A stretch of 15,209 nucleotides of DNA from JAPLGZ01 sp038318235 (GCA_038318235.1 JBBQBY010000131.1:1-15209), one strand, 5' to 3'. Counted from the stretch's first letter, positions 5,164-13,329 are shown. Numbers and translations: made by a program. The notes: generated by a model not told the origin, from the letters alone.

Positions 5164-5793
5164 ATGTCCACCCTTCTCCAGAATTTTAGCAATGGTTTAG
5201 CCGCGGTTGGTGAGGATGTTTTGCGCAGCCTGGTGCAGGTGCGCAATGGTAAACGCGGGGCGGGCGCCGGCACGATCTGGCACGCCGATGGGTTGATCAT
5301 CACAAATGCCCATGTGGTGGATGGGATCCGCCAAGGCCGCACGAATGACGGCGTGTTAACCGTCTTATTGCCCGATGGGCGCGAATTACCGGCGCAGGTG
5401 CTGGCGCGTGATGCCGAACATGATCTGGCGGCCTTGCGGGTTGACGCACAAAACTTGCCCACCATCGCATTGGGTGACTCGCACCAGCTTCAGGCTGGAC
5501 AGCTTGTCCTCTGTCTCGGTTTCCCGTGGGGTGTCACCGGTGGCGCCACTTCGGGTGTTGTGATTGACGTGGGGGTGTCATTGCCAGAGGTACGCGATCC
5601 CAAGCATGAATGGATCGCGGCCAGTCTGCATTTGCGCCCCGGTCACTCGGGCGGGCCGATGGTGGATGTACAGGGTCGGCTCGTGGGCATTAATACGATG
5701 ATGAACGGGCCCGACGTCGGGGTTGCAGTGCCGGTACACGTGGCCAAGGTCTTCTTGCAACAAGCAATGGCGCAGATGTATGTCCGGGTATAG
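5164..5793 (+). CDS. Trypsin-like (HtrA-type) serine protease without PDZ domain
   Basis: The protein has 209 residues. The ATG at 5164 has AAAAGG 7 bases upstream. The trypsin-like domain fills nearly the whole protein: His50 in ITNAHVV, Asp87 in EHDLAALR and Ser162 in PGHSGGPM form a complete triad. The order and spacing match the preceding gene, so the two are paralogues. It ends soon after the protease domain (VAVPVHVAKVFLQQAMAQ) and has no PDZ domain, unlike typical DegP. There is no signal peptide or membrane anchor, again pointing to the cytoplasm. Without a PDZ domain, regulation by peptide binding must differ; association with the upstream protease is one possibility. No other family explanation is needed, although proteolytic activity itself is unproven. 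Confidence 0.85.
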   Translation: MSTLLQNFSNGLAAVGEDVLRSLVQVRNGKRGAGAGTIWHADGLIITNAHVVDGIRQGRTNDGVLTVLLPDGRELPAQVLARDAEHDLAALRVDAQNLPTIALGDSHQLQAGQLVLCLGFPWGVTGGATSGVVIDVGVSLPEVRDPKHEWIAASLHLRPGHSGGPMVDVQGRLVGINTMMNGPDVGVAVPVHVAKVFLQQAMAQMYVRV

Positions 5794-5804
5794 AGATCGG
5801 TGCT

Positions 5805-6018
5805 AGACCTCTCCCCCCGCCCTCTCCTGCTGAGAGGGAGCCTGTCACGGGGCAGACGAAGTGGTTTGCTCTGTCCACCAATCAGTTCCCTCCCTGTAGG
5901 GGAGGGCTAGGGAGGGGTCGCGTTGCTTTTGCATATCTGTGGCAACAGACCTCCCCCCCCGCCCTCCCCTGCTGGGAGGGAACCTGTCACGGGGCAGACG
6001 AAGTGGTTTGTTCTGTCC
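5805..6018. repeat. 72-bp direct repeats and C-rich hairpins in the gap after the proteases
   Basis: Copies at 5805-5876 and 5947-6018 are identical at 67 of 72 positions. Each begins AGACCTC and ends with CACGGGGCAGACGAAGTGG, TTTG and CTGTCC. Each contains a short hairpin (CCCTCTC/GAGAGGG and CCCTCCC/GGGAGGG around CTGCT). A third hairpin of the same kind in opposite orientation lies between them at 5888-5906, and a fourth is at 11319-11337. The rest of the 442-bp gap (5794-6235) holds no convincing gene. Confidence 0.75.
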
Positions 6019-6099
6019 TTGCATAACCACTTTTTTCAATACAGTGACGAAGCCGGGTCCAGCATTAACCATTAACTATTTCTCAGTGGGTCTCCGCAT

Positions 6100-6137
6100 A
6101 AAAAGCCGTCAAGTTCTTTAGAACTTGACGGCTTTTT
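6100..6137. terminator. Strong bidirectional intrinsic terminator
   Basis: Bases 6100-6117 (AAAAAGCCGTCAAGTTCT) pair perfectly with 6120-6137 around a TT loop, giving an 18-bp stem with an A-run before and a T-run after (TTTTTGTTTT). It can end transcription from the protease side and insulates the next gene. Confidence 0.85.
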
Positions 6138-6157
6138 GTTTTGTGGGATACGGATGG

Positions 6158-6187
6158 TTGTCGCCAAGCCTGGATACGTGATAAAAT
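6158..6187 (+). promoter_or_regulatory. Possible promoter of the HAD hydrolase gene
   Basis: TTGTCG (6158-6163) and TAAAAT (6182-6187) are 18 bases apart, just after the terminator and about 50 bp before the ATG. The match is moderate. Confidence 0.4.
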
Positions 6188-6235
6188 CTTTAAAAATGAC
6201 CCAAAATCGGTTTTTGTCATGAGGCGAAAATCACT

Positions 6236-6961
6236 ATGGACATGGAAATTAGAGCACTGGTCTTCGATGTATTCGGCACAGTGGTAGATTGGCGCAGCAC
6301 AATTATCAAAGAAGGCACCGCTTTGGGTCGGACCAAACGGTTGCAAGTCGATTGGGCGCGCTTTGCCGATGCCTGGCGCGCCGGTTATCAACCGACGTTG
6401 GATCGGGTGCGCCAAGGTGAACTGCCTTGGATGCCACTTGATCGGCTTCATCGGATGATCCTCGACCAATTATTAATCGATTTTAGAATTACGACCTTGA
6501 CACCGCCAGAAATTGACCAACTGAATCAGGTCTGGCATCGACTGTCACCGTGGCCCGATGTGATCGAAGGTTTGACCCGGCTACGGACGCGCTATATCTT
6601 GGCGACGCTTTCCAATGGAAATATGGCCTTGCTTGTCGATATGGCCAAACGGGCTCATTTGCCGTGGGATTGTATTCTTTCGGCGGAATTGGCCCAACGC
6701 TATAAACCCGACCCTGAAGTCTATTTGATGGCCGCGCGATTATTAAATTTACGTCCGCAACAGATCATGATGGTGGCCGCCCACCCGCCGGATCTGCGGG
6801 CGGCGCAGGCGGTGGGCATGCGGACCGCCTTTGTTGCGCGTCCACTGGAATATGGCCAGTATGAGCCGATGCCCGACCAATCCGCCGCGTTTGATGTCGT
6901 CGAGGCCGATTTTAATGATCTGGCTGAGCGGCTCGGTGTGCCCTATCCGTTGCCAGCATAG
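6236..6961 (+). CDS. HAD-superfamily hydrolase, haloacid dehalogenase type II-like
   Basis: The protein has 241 residues and starts at ATG 6236; a second ATG two codons later is equally possible. Residues 8-20 read LVFDVFGTVVDWR, the hallmark of type II haloacid dehalogenases, with Asp11 as nucleophile and Thr15 nearby. Motif II is TLSNGN (Ser126, Asn127), motif III is the Lys in YKPDP (Lys157), and motif IV is VAAHPPDLRAA with Asp186. The helical cap lies at ~25-105. True L-2-haloacid dehalogenases carry an Asn (AAHNWDL) where this protein has Pro184/Pro185, so dehalogenase activity is doubtful and a phosphatase or other haloacid-like substrate is possible. It is expected to be a soluble cytoplasmic enzyme. 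It stands alone between a terminator and glnS. Confidence 0.85.
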   Translation: MDMEIRALVFDVFGTVVDWRSTIIKEGTALGRTKRLQVDWARFADAWRAGYQPTLDRVRQGELPWMPLDRLHRMILDQLLIDFRITTLTPPEIDQLNQVWHRLSPWPDVIEGLTRLRTRYILATLSNGNMALLVDMAKRAHLPWDCILSAELAQRYKPDPEVYLMAARLLNLRPQQIMMVAAHPPDLRAAQAVGMRTAFVARPLEYGQYEPMPDQSAAFDVVEADFNDLAERLGVPYPLPA

Positions 6962-6999
6962 GTCGCCCGTCACTGGCGTAGGTTGCCCAATCTTGAGTG

Positions 7000-7008
7000 T
7001 GGTATACT
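7000..7008 (+). promoter_or_regulatory. Extended -10 promoter element before glnS
   Basis: TGGTATACT contains the TGn extension and a TATACT box (5 of 6 of the -10 consensus), about 52 bp before the GTG start. No clear -35 box is seen at normal spacing. Confidence 0.45.
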
Positions 7009-7059
7009 ATGCCTAAACTATTTGCTGAAAAATTAGAACACTAGAATTTGAGGAATATT

Positions 7060-9408
7060 GTGGAAACCAGTAACCTGCCCAGTGCGGGCAAGGATTTCAT
7101 CCGTACGATTATTGAAGAAGACTTACGCACCGGGAAAACGGGCAACCAGATTGTCACACGCTTCCCACCTGAGCCCAATGGTTATCTGCATATCGGTCAT
7201 GCAAAATCGATCTGCCTGAATTTTGGCCTGGCGCTTGACTATGGCGGCGTCTGTCACCTGCGCTTTGATGACACCAATCCCACCACCGAAGATATCGAAT
7301 ACGTCGAGTCGATCCAGCGCGATATCCGCTGGCTGGGCTTTGATTGGCAACACCGGCTTTTCTTCGCATCCGATTACTTTGAACAACTGTACAATTTGGC
7401 CTTGCAACTGATCCAAGATGGCAAGGCCTATGTGGATAGTCTGAGTGAAGAGGAAATTCGCGAATATCGCGGCACCGTGATGGAGCCAGGCAAGGAAAGC
7501 CCCTATCGCAATCGCTCGGTGGCCGAAAATCTCGAACTTTTCGAGTGTATGCGCGCCGGCGAATTTGTGGATGGCGCCCATGTATTGCGCGCCAAGATCG
7601 ATATGCGCGCACGCAATATGAAACTGCGCGACCCACTGCTTTTTCGCATTCGCCACGCCCATCACTACCGCACCGGCGATCAGTGGCCGATCTATCCAAT
7701 GTACGATTTTGCTCACCCTTTGTCGGATGCGCTTGAAGGCATTACGCATTCGATCTGCACGCTTGAATTTGAGAACAACCGCGATATCTACGACTGGCTG
7801 GTCGATAATCTCTTCCCAGCCCCGCGCCCGCACCAATATGAATTTGCCCGGCTCAATTTGGATTATACGATCATGAGCAAACGCAAATTACTCGCGTTGG
7901 TCGAAGGTGGCTATGTCAGCGGCTGGGACGATCCACGCATGCCGACGATTGCCGGATTGCGCCGGCGCGGGGTGACGCCCGCGGCGATCCGCGATTTTTG
8001 TGCCAAGATCGGTGTGGCCAAGACCAACAGTCGTGTCGAAATTGGCCTGTTGGAACACTGTATTCGCGATGATCTGAATCCACAAGCGCCACGGGTGATG
8101 TGTGTGCTGCGTCCGTTAAAAGTCGTGATTACAAATTACCCCGCAGATCAGGTCGAAATGTTGGACGCTGCGTATTATCCCTACGACGTGCCCAAAGAGG
8201 GCTCGCGTCCGGTGCCCTTTGCGCGCGAACTCTATATTGAACGTGATGACTTCGCCGAGCAGCCGCCTAAGGGTTTCTTTCGCTTGGTGCCAGGGCGTGA
8301 GGTGCGGCTGCGCTATGCCTATATTATCAAATGCGAAACTGTGATCAAGGATGCCAACGGCGAAATTGTTGAGCTACATTGCACCTATGATCCGGATTCG
8401 CGCGGCGGCGCCACGGGTGATGGGCGCAAGGTGAAGGGGACGATCCAGTGGGTCTCCGCCGCCCAGGCGCTGCCCGCCGAAGTGCGGCTTTACGACCGCC
8501 TGTTCCACGTCGAAAATCCTGAAGAAGGTGGTGATTTCAGGCAGCTGCTCAACCCAAATTCAATCGAAATCTTGCCGCACAGCCTGATTGAGCCCAGTGT
8601 GGCCGACGCGCCGCCCGGCACGCGGTATCAGTTTGAGCGGCAAGGTTATTTTATCAGTGATATCGTCGATTCAAAGCTCGGCCATCTGGTTTACAATCGG
8701 ATTGTCGAATTACGGGATTCCTGGGCAAAAAGCGTATCGGCCACCGAGCCAAATGAAGCGCCCGCCAAGCCAGAACAGGCCAAGGTCCAACCCAAAACCG
8801 CGGATGAAGAGGCAACGAAGGGTAGCAAGCGCAGCAAAACGGAACTGCGTAGCGAGGCGCGCACCGTTCTGCCCCAATTAGTCGCCCGTTTGACCCGCTA
8901 CACCAGCGAACTGGGGCTTTCGTTTGAAGACGCCGACATTCTCACTGGCGACATCGCCACTGCCCAATTTTTTGAAGCCGCGCTGACGGCGCATAACAAC
9001 CCCAAGACCGTCGCCAACTGGGTCAACAACGAGGTCTTGCGCGAGATCAAGGATAATCCGATCACCAGCTTGCCTTTCGATGGTTCGGCGTTAGGGGCAC
9101 TGGTGGCCCTGGTCGATAACAACACCATTTCTAATACCATTGCCAAAGAAGTCTTTGCCGAGATGCTTAAAAACGGCGGTGAGCCGCAGGCGATAGTGGA
9201 ACGCAAAGGGCTCAAACAAGTGACGGATCCCAACGCGCTGGCCCCGATTATCGACAAAATTATTGCGGCCAATGCAGACAAAGCGCAACAATACCGCGCC
9301 GGTAAGACGGGTCTCCTCGGCTTCTTCGTGGGCCAGGTGATGAAAGAAAGTGGTGGCAAAGCCAGCCCGCCATTGGTGCAGGCATTGGTGAAGGACAAAT
9401 TGGGGTAG
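7060..9408 (+). CDS. glnS: Glutamine--tRNA ligase fused to a YqeY/GatB-tail domain
   Basis: The protein has 782 residues. The start is set at GTG 7060, since GAGGA lies 5 bases upstream; a TTG four codons earlier would bury that site. It charges tRNA-Gln with glutamine in the cytoplasm. The class I catalytic core has FPPEPNGYLHIGHAKS with HIGH at 44-47 and the KMSKS-equivalent IMSKR at 271-275. The beta-barrel anticodon-binding region covers roughly 335-555. A charged Ala/Lys/Glu-rich linker (~565-594) leads to a YqeY/GatB C-terminal-type helical domain (~595-782), with LFEDADILTGD-like and GGEPQAIVERKGLKQV segments typical of that family. The same fusion is known from Deinococcus and occurs in other bacteria; the tail helps tRNA binding. 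Having GlnRS implies that tRNA-Gln need not be made through GatCAB. Confidence 0.95.
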   Translation: METSNLPSAGKDFIRTIIEEDLRTGKTGNQIVTRFPPEPNGYLHIGHAKSICLNFGLALDYGGVCHLRFDDTNPTTEDIEYVESIQRDIRWLGFDWQHRLFFASDYFEQLYNLALQLIQDGKAYVDSLSEEEIREYRGTVMEPGKESPYRNRSVAENLELFECMRAGEFVDGAHVLRAKIDMRARNMKLRDPLLFRIRHAHHYRTGDQWPIYPMYDFAHPLSDALEGITHSICTLEFENNRDIYDWLVDNLFPAPRPHQYEFARLNLDYTIMSKRKLLALVEGGYVSGWDDPRMPTIAGLRRRGVTPAAIRDFCAKIGVAKTNSRVEIGLLEHCIRDDLNPQAPRVMCVLRPLKVVITNYPADQVEMLDAAYYPYDVPKEGSRPVPFARELYIERDDFAEQPPKGFFRLVPGREVRLRYAYIIKCETVIKDANGEIVELHCTYDPDSRGGATGDGRKVKGTIQWVSAAQALPAEVRLYDRLFHVENPEEGGDFRQLLNPNSIEILPHSLIEPSVADAPPGTRYQFERQGYFISDIVDSKLGHLVYNRIVELRDSWAKSVSATEPNEAPAKPEQAKVQPKTADEEATKGSKRSKTELRSEARTVLPQLVARLTRYTSELGLSFEDADILTGDIATAQFFEAALTAHNNPKTVANWVNNEVLREIKDNPITSLPFDGSALGALVALVDNNTISNTIAKEVFAEMLKNGGEPQAIVERKGLKQVTDPNALAPIIDKIIAANADKAQQYRAGKTGLLGFFVGQVMKESGGKASPPLVQALVKDKLG

Positions 9409-9417
9409 GGGGAGAGA

Positions 9418-9594
9418 ATGACTATGGAAACATCTTTGCGTATTGCAAAGGTAGTTCGCAAAGTCAGCATCAAAGAGCAGCCAAGCGATTTTATTTATTG
9501 GCAACAGCAGCCGTGTCAAGCCCGAATTGATGCTTTAGAACAAATTCGTCAGGAATACCACACCTGGAAATATAATGTTCAACCTGGATTTTAA
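9418..9594 (+). CDS. Short companion protein of a nucleotidyltransferase module
   Basis: The protein has 58 residues and an ATG at 9418 just after GGGGGAGAGA; a second ATG at 9424 is also possible. The sequence runs RIAKVVRKVSIKEQPSD, FIYWQQQPCQARIDALEQIRQEYHTWKY in pieces, then NVQPGF. This pattern (YWxxQPxxxRLxxLEQIRxEYxxWK, then EPGFQRVYRIV in full-length relatives) is a short protein I recall regularly just upstream of nucleotidyltransferase genes in Chloroflexota and cyanobacteria, probably as part of a toxin-antitoxin-like or abortive-infection-like module. The stop comes at PGF, so the last few residues seem missing. The downstream partner is truncated (9575-9718), so the module is likely dead. 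It sits 9 bp after glnS. Confidence 0.6.
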   Translation: MTMETSLRIAKVVRKVSIKEQPSDFIYWQQQPCQARIDALEQIRQEYHTWKYNVQPGF

Positions 9595-9718
9595 AGCATT
9601 TATACAATTGTTAAACGATAATCAGGTGCGTTATCTAGTGGTAGGTGGATATGCCGTGGCATTAATAACGATATTATTTCGTGTGGGCTGCGTACTGACT
9701 TGGACCCAACTGTACTAA
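9575..9718 (+). pseudogene. Truncated nucleotidyltransferase (MNT/AbiEii-like) remnant
   Basis: From ATG 9575, overlapping the upstream ORF, the frame reads MFNLDFKAFIQLLNDNQ then VRYLVVGGYAVAL. This is the N-terminus of a nucleotidyltransferase-fold protein, where GGYAVALHG precedes the catalytic DxD. At about 9662 the match stops abruptly and 17 unrelated residues follow before the stop at 9716-9718. The catalytic Asp pair and everything after it are lost. A deletion most likely removed the rest of the gene and brought the glycosyltransferase gene close. Confidence 0.65.
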
Positions 9719-9738
9719 GCCTCTTCCGGAGAATATAC

Positions 9739-11091
9739 TTGCGGCGATATAACCTGTTGATTATTATTTTGGCGCTCATCCTCTTTGTCTGGGGCGCGGA
9801 ACGCCAAGCACGGCTCGTCAACACCGATATGAACCGCATGGACCAGGATGCCTATCGGGACTATACGATCAAACTGGCCGAGAGCCACTATACGGTTACG
9901 GGTGACCGCAACCGGATGCCGATTTATCCCTTGTTGCTGTCTTTGTTTCACCAGGATGGTATGGCCGAGGAGCAGTTCTTCGCCATTGCCAAACAGGTGA
10001 ACATCGCGATCACGATCTTGGTGCTGGGATCTGCTTTCTACTTGTTTTGCCGTTACGCATCTGTGTTGGATGCGTTGGTGGCGACGCTGGTGGCCGCGTT
10101 TACGATGTTCGTCTACAAGGCGCCCTTTTTTCAGGCCGAAACGCTTTTCTACGGGCTGAGTTTTGGGCTATTTGTGCTGATGCTCGAACTGATCCGGCGG
10201 CCACGCTGGTCGATTGCCGCCGCCGCCGGATTGATTGGCGCCCTGGCCCATCTCACCAAAGCTTCCGTCTTGCCCGCGATTGGGTTGTGTTTGGCCTGTT
10301 TATGCCTGCGTACGCTGATCCTGTTCTTTCAACAGCGCGCTCATCCAGTTCAGGATCAGCCAATTGACCGTAGACCGTGGATTCGGATCAGCGCCCCGTT
10401 GGCGTGTGGTCTGATTTTTTTGACTCTGTTTTTGGTTGTGCTTTTTCCCTATATTCAGACCAGCAAAGCGCGTTTTGGTCATTATTTCTATAATGTAAAT
10501 TCTACATTTTATATGTGGTACGATTCGTGGGATGAGGTAAAAGCGGGCACCCGCGCGCATGGCGATCGAATTGGCTGGCCCGACATGCCTGCCGAGCAGT
10601 TGCCCAGTATGGGCAAATATCTGCGTGAGCATACCGTTCGCCAAATTGCGGAGCGCTTCTGGCAAGGCCTTGTGCTGATTCGGGATATGACCTTCGCCTC
10701 CTACGGCTACGCACTCTTTCTGCTGCTCTATTTGCTTGCCGTCGCGCTTGTCGTCTGGCAGAATAGAGCGCACTTTCTGCGCCAATTTTGGCGCGCCGAT
10801 GGGCTAATTTTGCTCTTTTTTGTCGGCGCTTATTTTGCCGGTTATTTACTGATCTATGCCTGGTATATTCGCATTGCCTATGGCAACCGCTTTGTGCTGA
10901 CGCTATTCCTGCCGGCCTTATTTATGTTGGTGTGGGTGCTGGCCTACGCCCAACGGCAGCACCAGATGCTCACCTTCTGGCGCAAACAAATACCGCTTAC
11001 CACGGCCAGCTATGCGATTGCCGGCGCGCTGATCGTCTATCTGGTTGCGGTTTTTCCCCAGCAGATAGCAACGATGTTCGGTGGTTTTTAA
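9739..11091 (+). CDS. ArnT/PMT-like GT-C membrane glycosyltransferase
   Basis: The protein has 450 residues. TTG 9739 is preferred because GGAG lies 7 bases upstream and places the first membrane span (YNLLIIILALILFVW) at residues ~4-18; an in-frame TTG at 9700 adds 13 residues with no ribosome binding site. The first external loop carries an acidic motif MDQDAYRDY (Asp35, Asp37), followed by GDRNRMPIYPLLLSLF, which matches the GT-C fold of ArnT- and PMT-type enzymes that move sugars from lipid carriers to lipids or proteins outside the membrane. About ten more hydrophobic segments follow, with an external loop around NSTFYMWYDSWDEVKAG. Donor and acceptor cannot be told from sequence. It directly follows the broken nucleotidyltransferase, so the N-terminus deserves checking. 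Confidence 0.75.
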   Translation: MRRYNLLIIILALILFVWGAERQARLVNTDMNRMDQDAYRDYTIKLAESHYTVTGDRNRMPIYPLLLSLFHQDGMAEEQFFAIAKQVNIAITILVLGSAFYLFCRYASVLDALVATLVAAFTMFVYKAPFFQAETLFYGLSFGLFVLMLELIRRPRWSIAAAAGLIGALAHLTKASVLPAIGLCLACLCLRTLILFFQQRAHPVQDQPIDRRPWIRISAPLACGLIFLTLFLVVLFPYIQTSKARFGHYFYNVNSTFYMWYDSWDEVKAGTRAHGDRIGWPDMPAEQLPSMGKYLREHTVRQIAERFWQGLVLIRDMTFASYGYALFLLLYLLAVALVVWQNRAHFLRQFWRADGLILLFFVGAYFAGYLLIYAWYIRIAYGNRFVLTLFLPALFMLVWVLAYAQRQHQMLTFWRKQIPLTTASYAIAGALIVYLVAVFPQQIATMFGGF

Positions 11092-11101
11092 GGTTGGATT
11101 C

Positions 11102-11110
11102 TGGTATAGT
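11102..11110 (+). promoter_or_regulatory. Possible extended -10 element upstream of the lodA-like gene
   Basis: TGGTATAGT resembles the element before glnS (TGGTATACT) and lies 11 bases after the glycosyltransferase stop. The next gene starts 270 bp further on, beyond two hairpin repeats, so the link is weak. Confidence 0.3.
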
Positions 11111-11158
11111 AGATATAGCTAATTTTACATAAGGCACCATCAAAGAATAAAGGATCCT

Positions 11159-11226
11159 GTAGGTGCGTGCTTTTAGCCGCACCATTGGGGTATACGCAGC
11201 ACGTGCGGCTACAAGCACGCACCTAC
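11159..11226. repeat. Long hairpin with GTAGGTGCG ends (copy 2)
   Basis: Arms 11159-11182 and 11203-11226 pair at 23 of 24 positions around a 20-base loop. The outermost nine bases of each arm (GTAGGTGCG / CGCACCTAC) match the hairpin at 3897-3962, while the middles differ. A further outer pair, AAGGATCC (11150-11157) and GGATCCTT (11251-11258), frames it. Confidence 0.75.
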
Positions 11227-11288
11227 GCATGATTTTGTTCGGCAAACGCGGGATCCTTATTTCATTGACATGGCCTAAATGGTAAGGC

Positions 11289-11350
11289 TGACCCCACCCG
11301 CGCTAGATCCCGCCCTAGCCCTCCCCTGCAGGGAGGGTTAGGGTGGGGTT
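11289..11350. repeat. C-rich hairpin repeat just before the lodA-like gene
   Basis: GACCCCACCC at 11290 pairs with GGGTGGGGTT at 11341, enclosing the inner hairpin CCCTCCC-CTGCA-GGGAGGG (11319-11337) and CCCTAG/TTAGGG flanks. The core is the same as in the three hairpins around 5820-5980. It ends about 30 bp before the lodA-like ATG. Confidence 0.65.
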
Positions 11351-11379
11351 CTTACGCCTAATCTTCAAGGAGCTGTCCA

Positions 11380-13329
11380 ATGCCTGATCTCGCTGCGATT
11401 ACATCCGTCGCCATTTACCCCTCGATTGGCATTGCCCGCGTCGGCAATAGCCCAACTGACTATTTCTTCGGGCCGGAAGTGCCCGGTCCTCACCCCAAAG
11501 ACCCTGGTAATTTTCGCGATGCCCAGGGCCGCATCAAACGGCAGGCGGCGCGTTTTAGGCTGTATGGGCTCAACGCCAATGGCGAAATCGTCAAAGAGAT
11601 CACCGCCGACGACGGTGAGATCACTTGGACCGTGCAAGTCGCCAATAAAAAAGCGGCCTGGTACGATTTTAAACAGGCCTTCGACATCCCCGCCTCGCAA
11701 GGTAAAATACTGGGTCTGCCCGCCATCGCCTCTAATCGTCGCAATCCTGGTTATGGGGGCGTCTATCGCAAACAATTGGTCATCGATCCCGGCGCGCGTT
11801 CGATCAGTGGCCGTGCGGTCAATGCGGATGGCGCAGCGGCGCAATATGCCTTTGGCACGGGTAAATTTTTTACGAAGCCAGTCTATTTGGGTGAATTGCG
11901 CACGGACGACAAAGGCAATTTGATCTTCCTGGGCGGACGCGGTGTTTCGGCTTCGCGGGCGGGCGAACCAATCGTGGCATTTGCCAACAACAATGGTTGG
12001 TATGATGATACCTCTGACGGGCCGGTGGATGCGACGGTGAAGATCAATGGGCAGGTGTTGCAAGCAACCGGGGCCTGGGTGATCGTGGCGCCCCCCAACT
12101 ATGCGCCTGGCGTCCCGGCGATCATCACAGGTTACGATCTGATCTTCGAAGCGGCAACAAAGCTGAACCCGATTTTAAAACCGGCGAAACCAGCGTTTTT
12201 CAAATACATCTATCCGTTGTTAAAGCGCTTTACGCTGAATCAATGGGTGAATGGCGGGATGGCGCGCGATTTTGGCTGGGGCAGCACCAACGACTTTAAC
12301 CGGCCCGAACTGATTGCGCAACTAAGCAATCCCGGCGATGCCAGCCGACCGTTGCGCCAGGCGCTGTTTGCCCGGTTCCGTAATCCCAACTATCAGGTCA
12401 AGCAGCCAGATGCTCTGCCACCTTTCTACGGCGATGGCACCTCGTTCAACGTCAACACGCGCGATCCGCGCGAGTGGATGGCGGTCTTAGAGTTACAATA
12501 CGCCTGGTTAACGCAATGGGCCGCCGGCGATTTTGTGGTCGATGCGCCGCCCGCGCCGAAAAGTTGGGATGCCATGACACCCGCCGAACGCGCCGCAGGG
12601 CTGAACCAAGCTGTCCTCGACGAAACGATTGGCGGTCCCTTTCATCCCGGCTGCGAATTCACCTGGCCAATGCGCCTGCCCATGCTGTATGCGGCGCCTT
12701 TTCGCATCAAACGGCGCGCCAAGCCCGAGCCGGATTGGGGGGTGCTGCTCACCTATGCGATTGCGCTAAAAGTGGGTGGCCCATTGGACGGCAGTGGCCC
12801 TGGCGACATTTCGCGCTGGATGGCGATTCCTTGGCAAGCGGACACGGCTAGTTGTCTCTCGGCCTATCCCTTTGGCGCCTACTTCCGCGATTATCAGCCC
12901 ACGTTTTGGCCCGCCCGTGTGCCTAATGACGTGATGACCCAGGAGAACTACCAGATCGTGATCGATCCCATGCGCTCGCAAGCGGAAAAGGATGCCGCCT
13001 TTAGCTTGCCTGCCCGGCGCAAATGGCTTAGAAATATCGCCTACACCGCTACCCTGCCGGCCCGCCTGTTGAACAATCGCCAAGCGATGGTCACCTTTTT
13101 GCAGCAATGGGACAAAATCGCGATTATAACCCAGCAGCCCGGCCCAGCGTCACCCACCACCTTCCCGTCCGAACTGTGGGTGGAAACCGGTCGCCTGCTG
13201 CCAGTCACACGCGCCCTAGCCGCGGCGGCTCCCGCGCTTGTGGAAGGCGAAGCTGCGCCGTCCAGTGAAGACATGCCCGCAGTCGAAGATGCCAGTTGGG
13301 CCGAAGAAAACCCGATCACGTTGCGTTAG
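11380..13329 (+). CDS. LodA/GoxA-like CTQ-dependent amino acid or amine oxidase
   Basis: The protein has 649 residues. ATG 11380 has AAGGAG 7 bases upstream. Residues 7-24 (ITSVAIYPSIGIARVGNS) are the N-terminal signature of the LodA family, whose members (LodA L-lysine epsilon-oxidase, GoxA glycine oxidase) release H2O2 and NH3 using cysteine tryptophylquinone made from their own Cys and Trp. The family motif GGPFHPGCEFTW lies at 418-429 (His422, Cys425). PWQADTASC gives Cys492 and FWPARVPN gives Trp510, the best candidates for the cross-linked pair; Trp549 and Trp577 are fallbacks. Only two Cys are present in the protein. There is no signal peptide, as in LodA. The lodB-like maturation gene follows 177 bp downstream. 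The substrate cannot be read from sequence. The length is somewhat shorter than that of LodA. Confidence 0.9.
   Translation: MPDLAAITSVAIYPSIGIARVGNSPTDYFFGPEVPGPHPKDPGNFRDAQGRIKRQAARFRLYGLNANGEIVKEITADDGEITWTVQVANKKAAWYDFKQAFDIPASQGKILGLPAIASNRRNPGYGGVYRKQLVIDPGARSISGRAVNADGAAAQYAFGTGKFFTKPVYLGELRTDDKGNLIFLGGRGVSASRAGEPIVAFANNNGWYDDTSDGPVDATVKINGQVLQATGAWVIVAPPNYAPGVPAIITGYDLIFEAATKLNPILKPAKPAFFKYIYPLLKRFTLNQWVNGGMARDFGWGSTNDFNRPELIAQLSNPGDASRPLRQALFARFRNPNYQVKQPDALPPFYGDGTSFNVNTRDPREWMAVLELQYAWLTQWAAGDFVVDAPPAPKSWDAMTPAERAAGLNQAVLDETIGGPFHPGCEFTWPMRLPMLYAAPFRIKRRAKPEPDWGVLLTYAIALKVGGPLDGSGPGDISRWMAIPWQADTASCLSAYPFGAYFRDYQPTFWPARVPNDVMTQENYQIVIDPMRSQAEKDAAFSLPARRKWLRNIAYTATLPARLLNNRQAMVTFLQQWDKIAIITQQPGPASPTTFPSELWVETGRLLPVTRALAAAAPALVEGEAAPSSEDMPAVEDASWAEENPITLR

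Noticed and set aside
7123..7836. Long leftward frame opposite glnS
   Set aside because: It is an antisense shadow of a strongly conserved gene, with no ribosome binding site or promoter.
11365..12063. Leftward frame opposite the lodA-like gene
   Set aside because: It is an antisense shadow; the rightward protein carries clear family motifs throughout.
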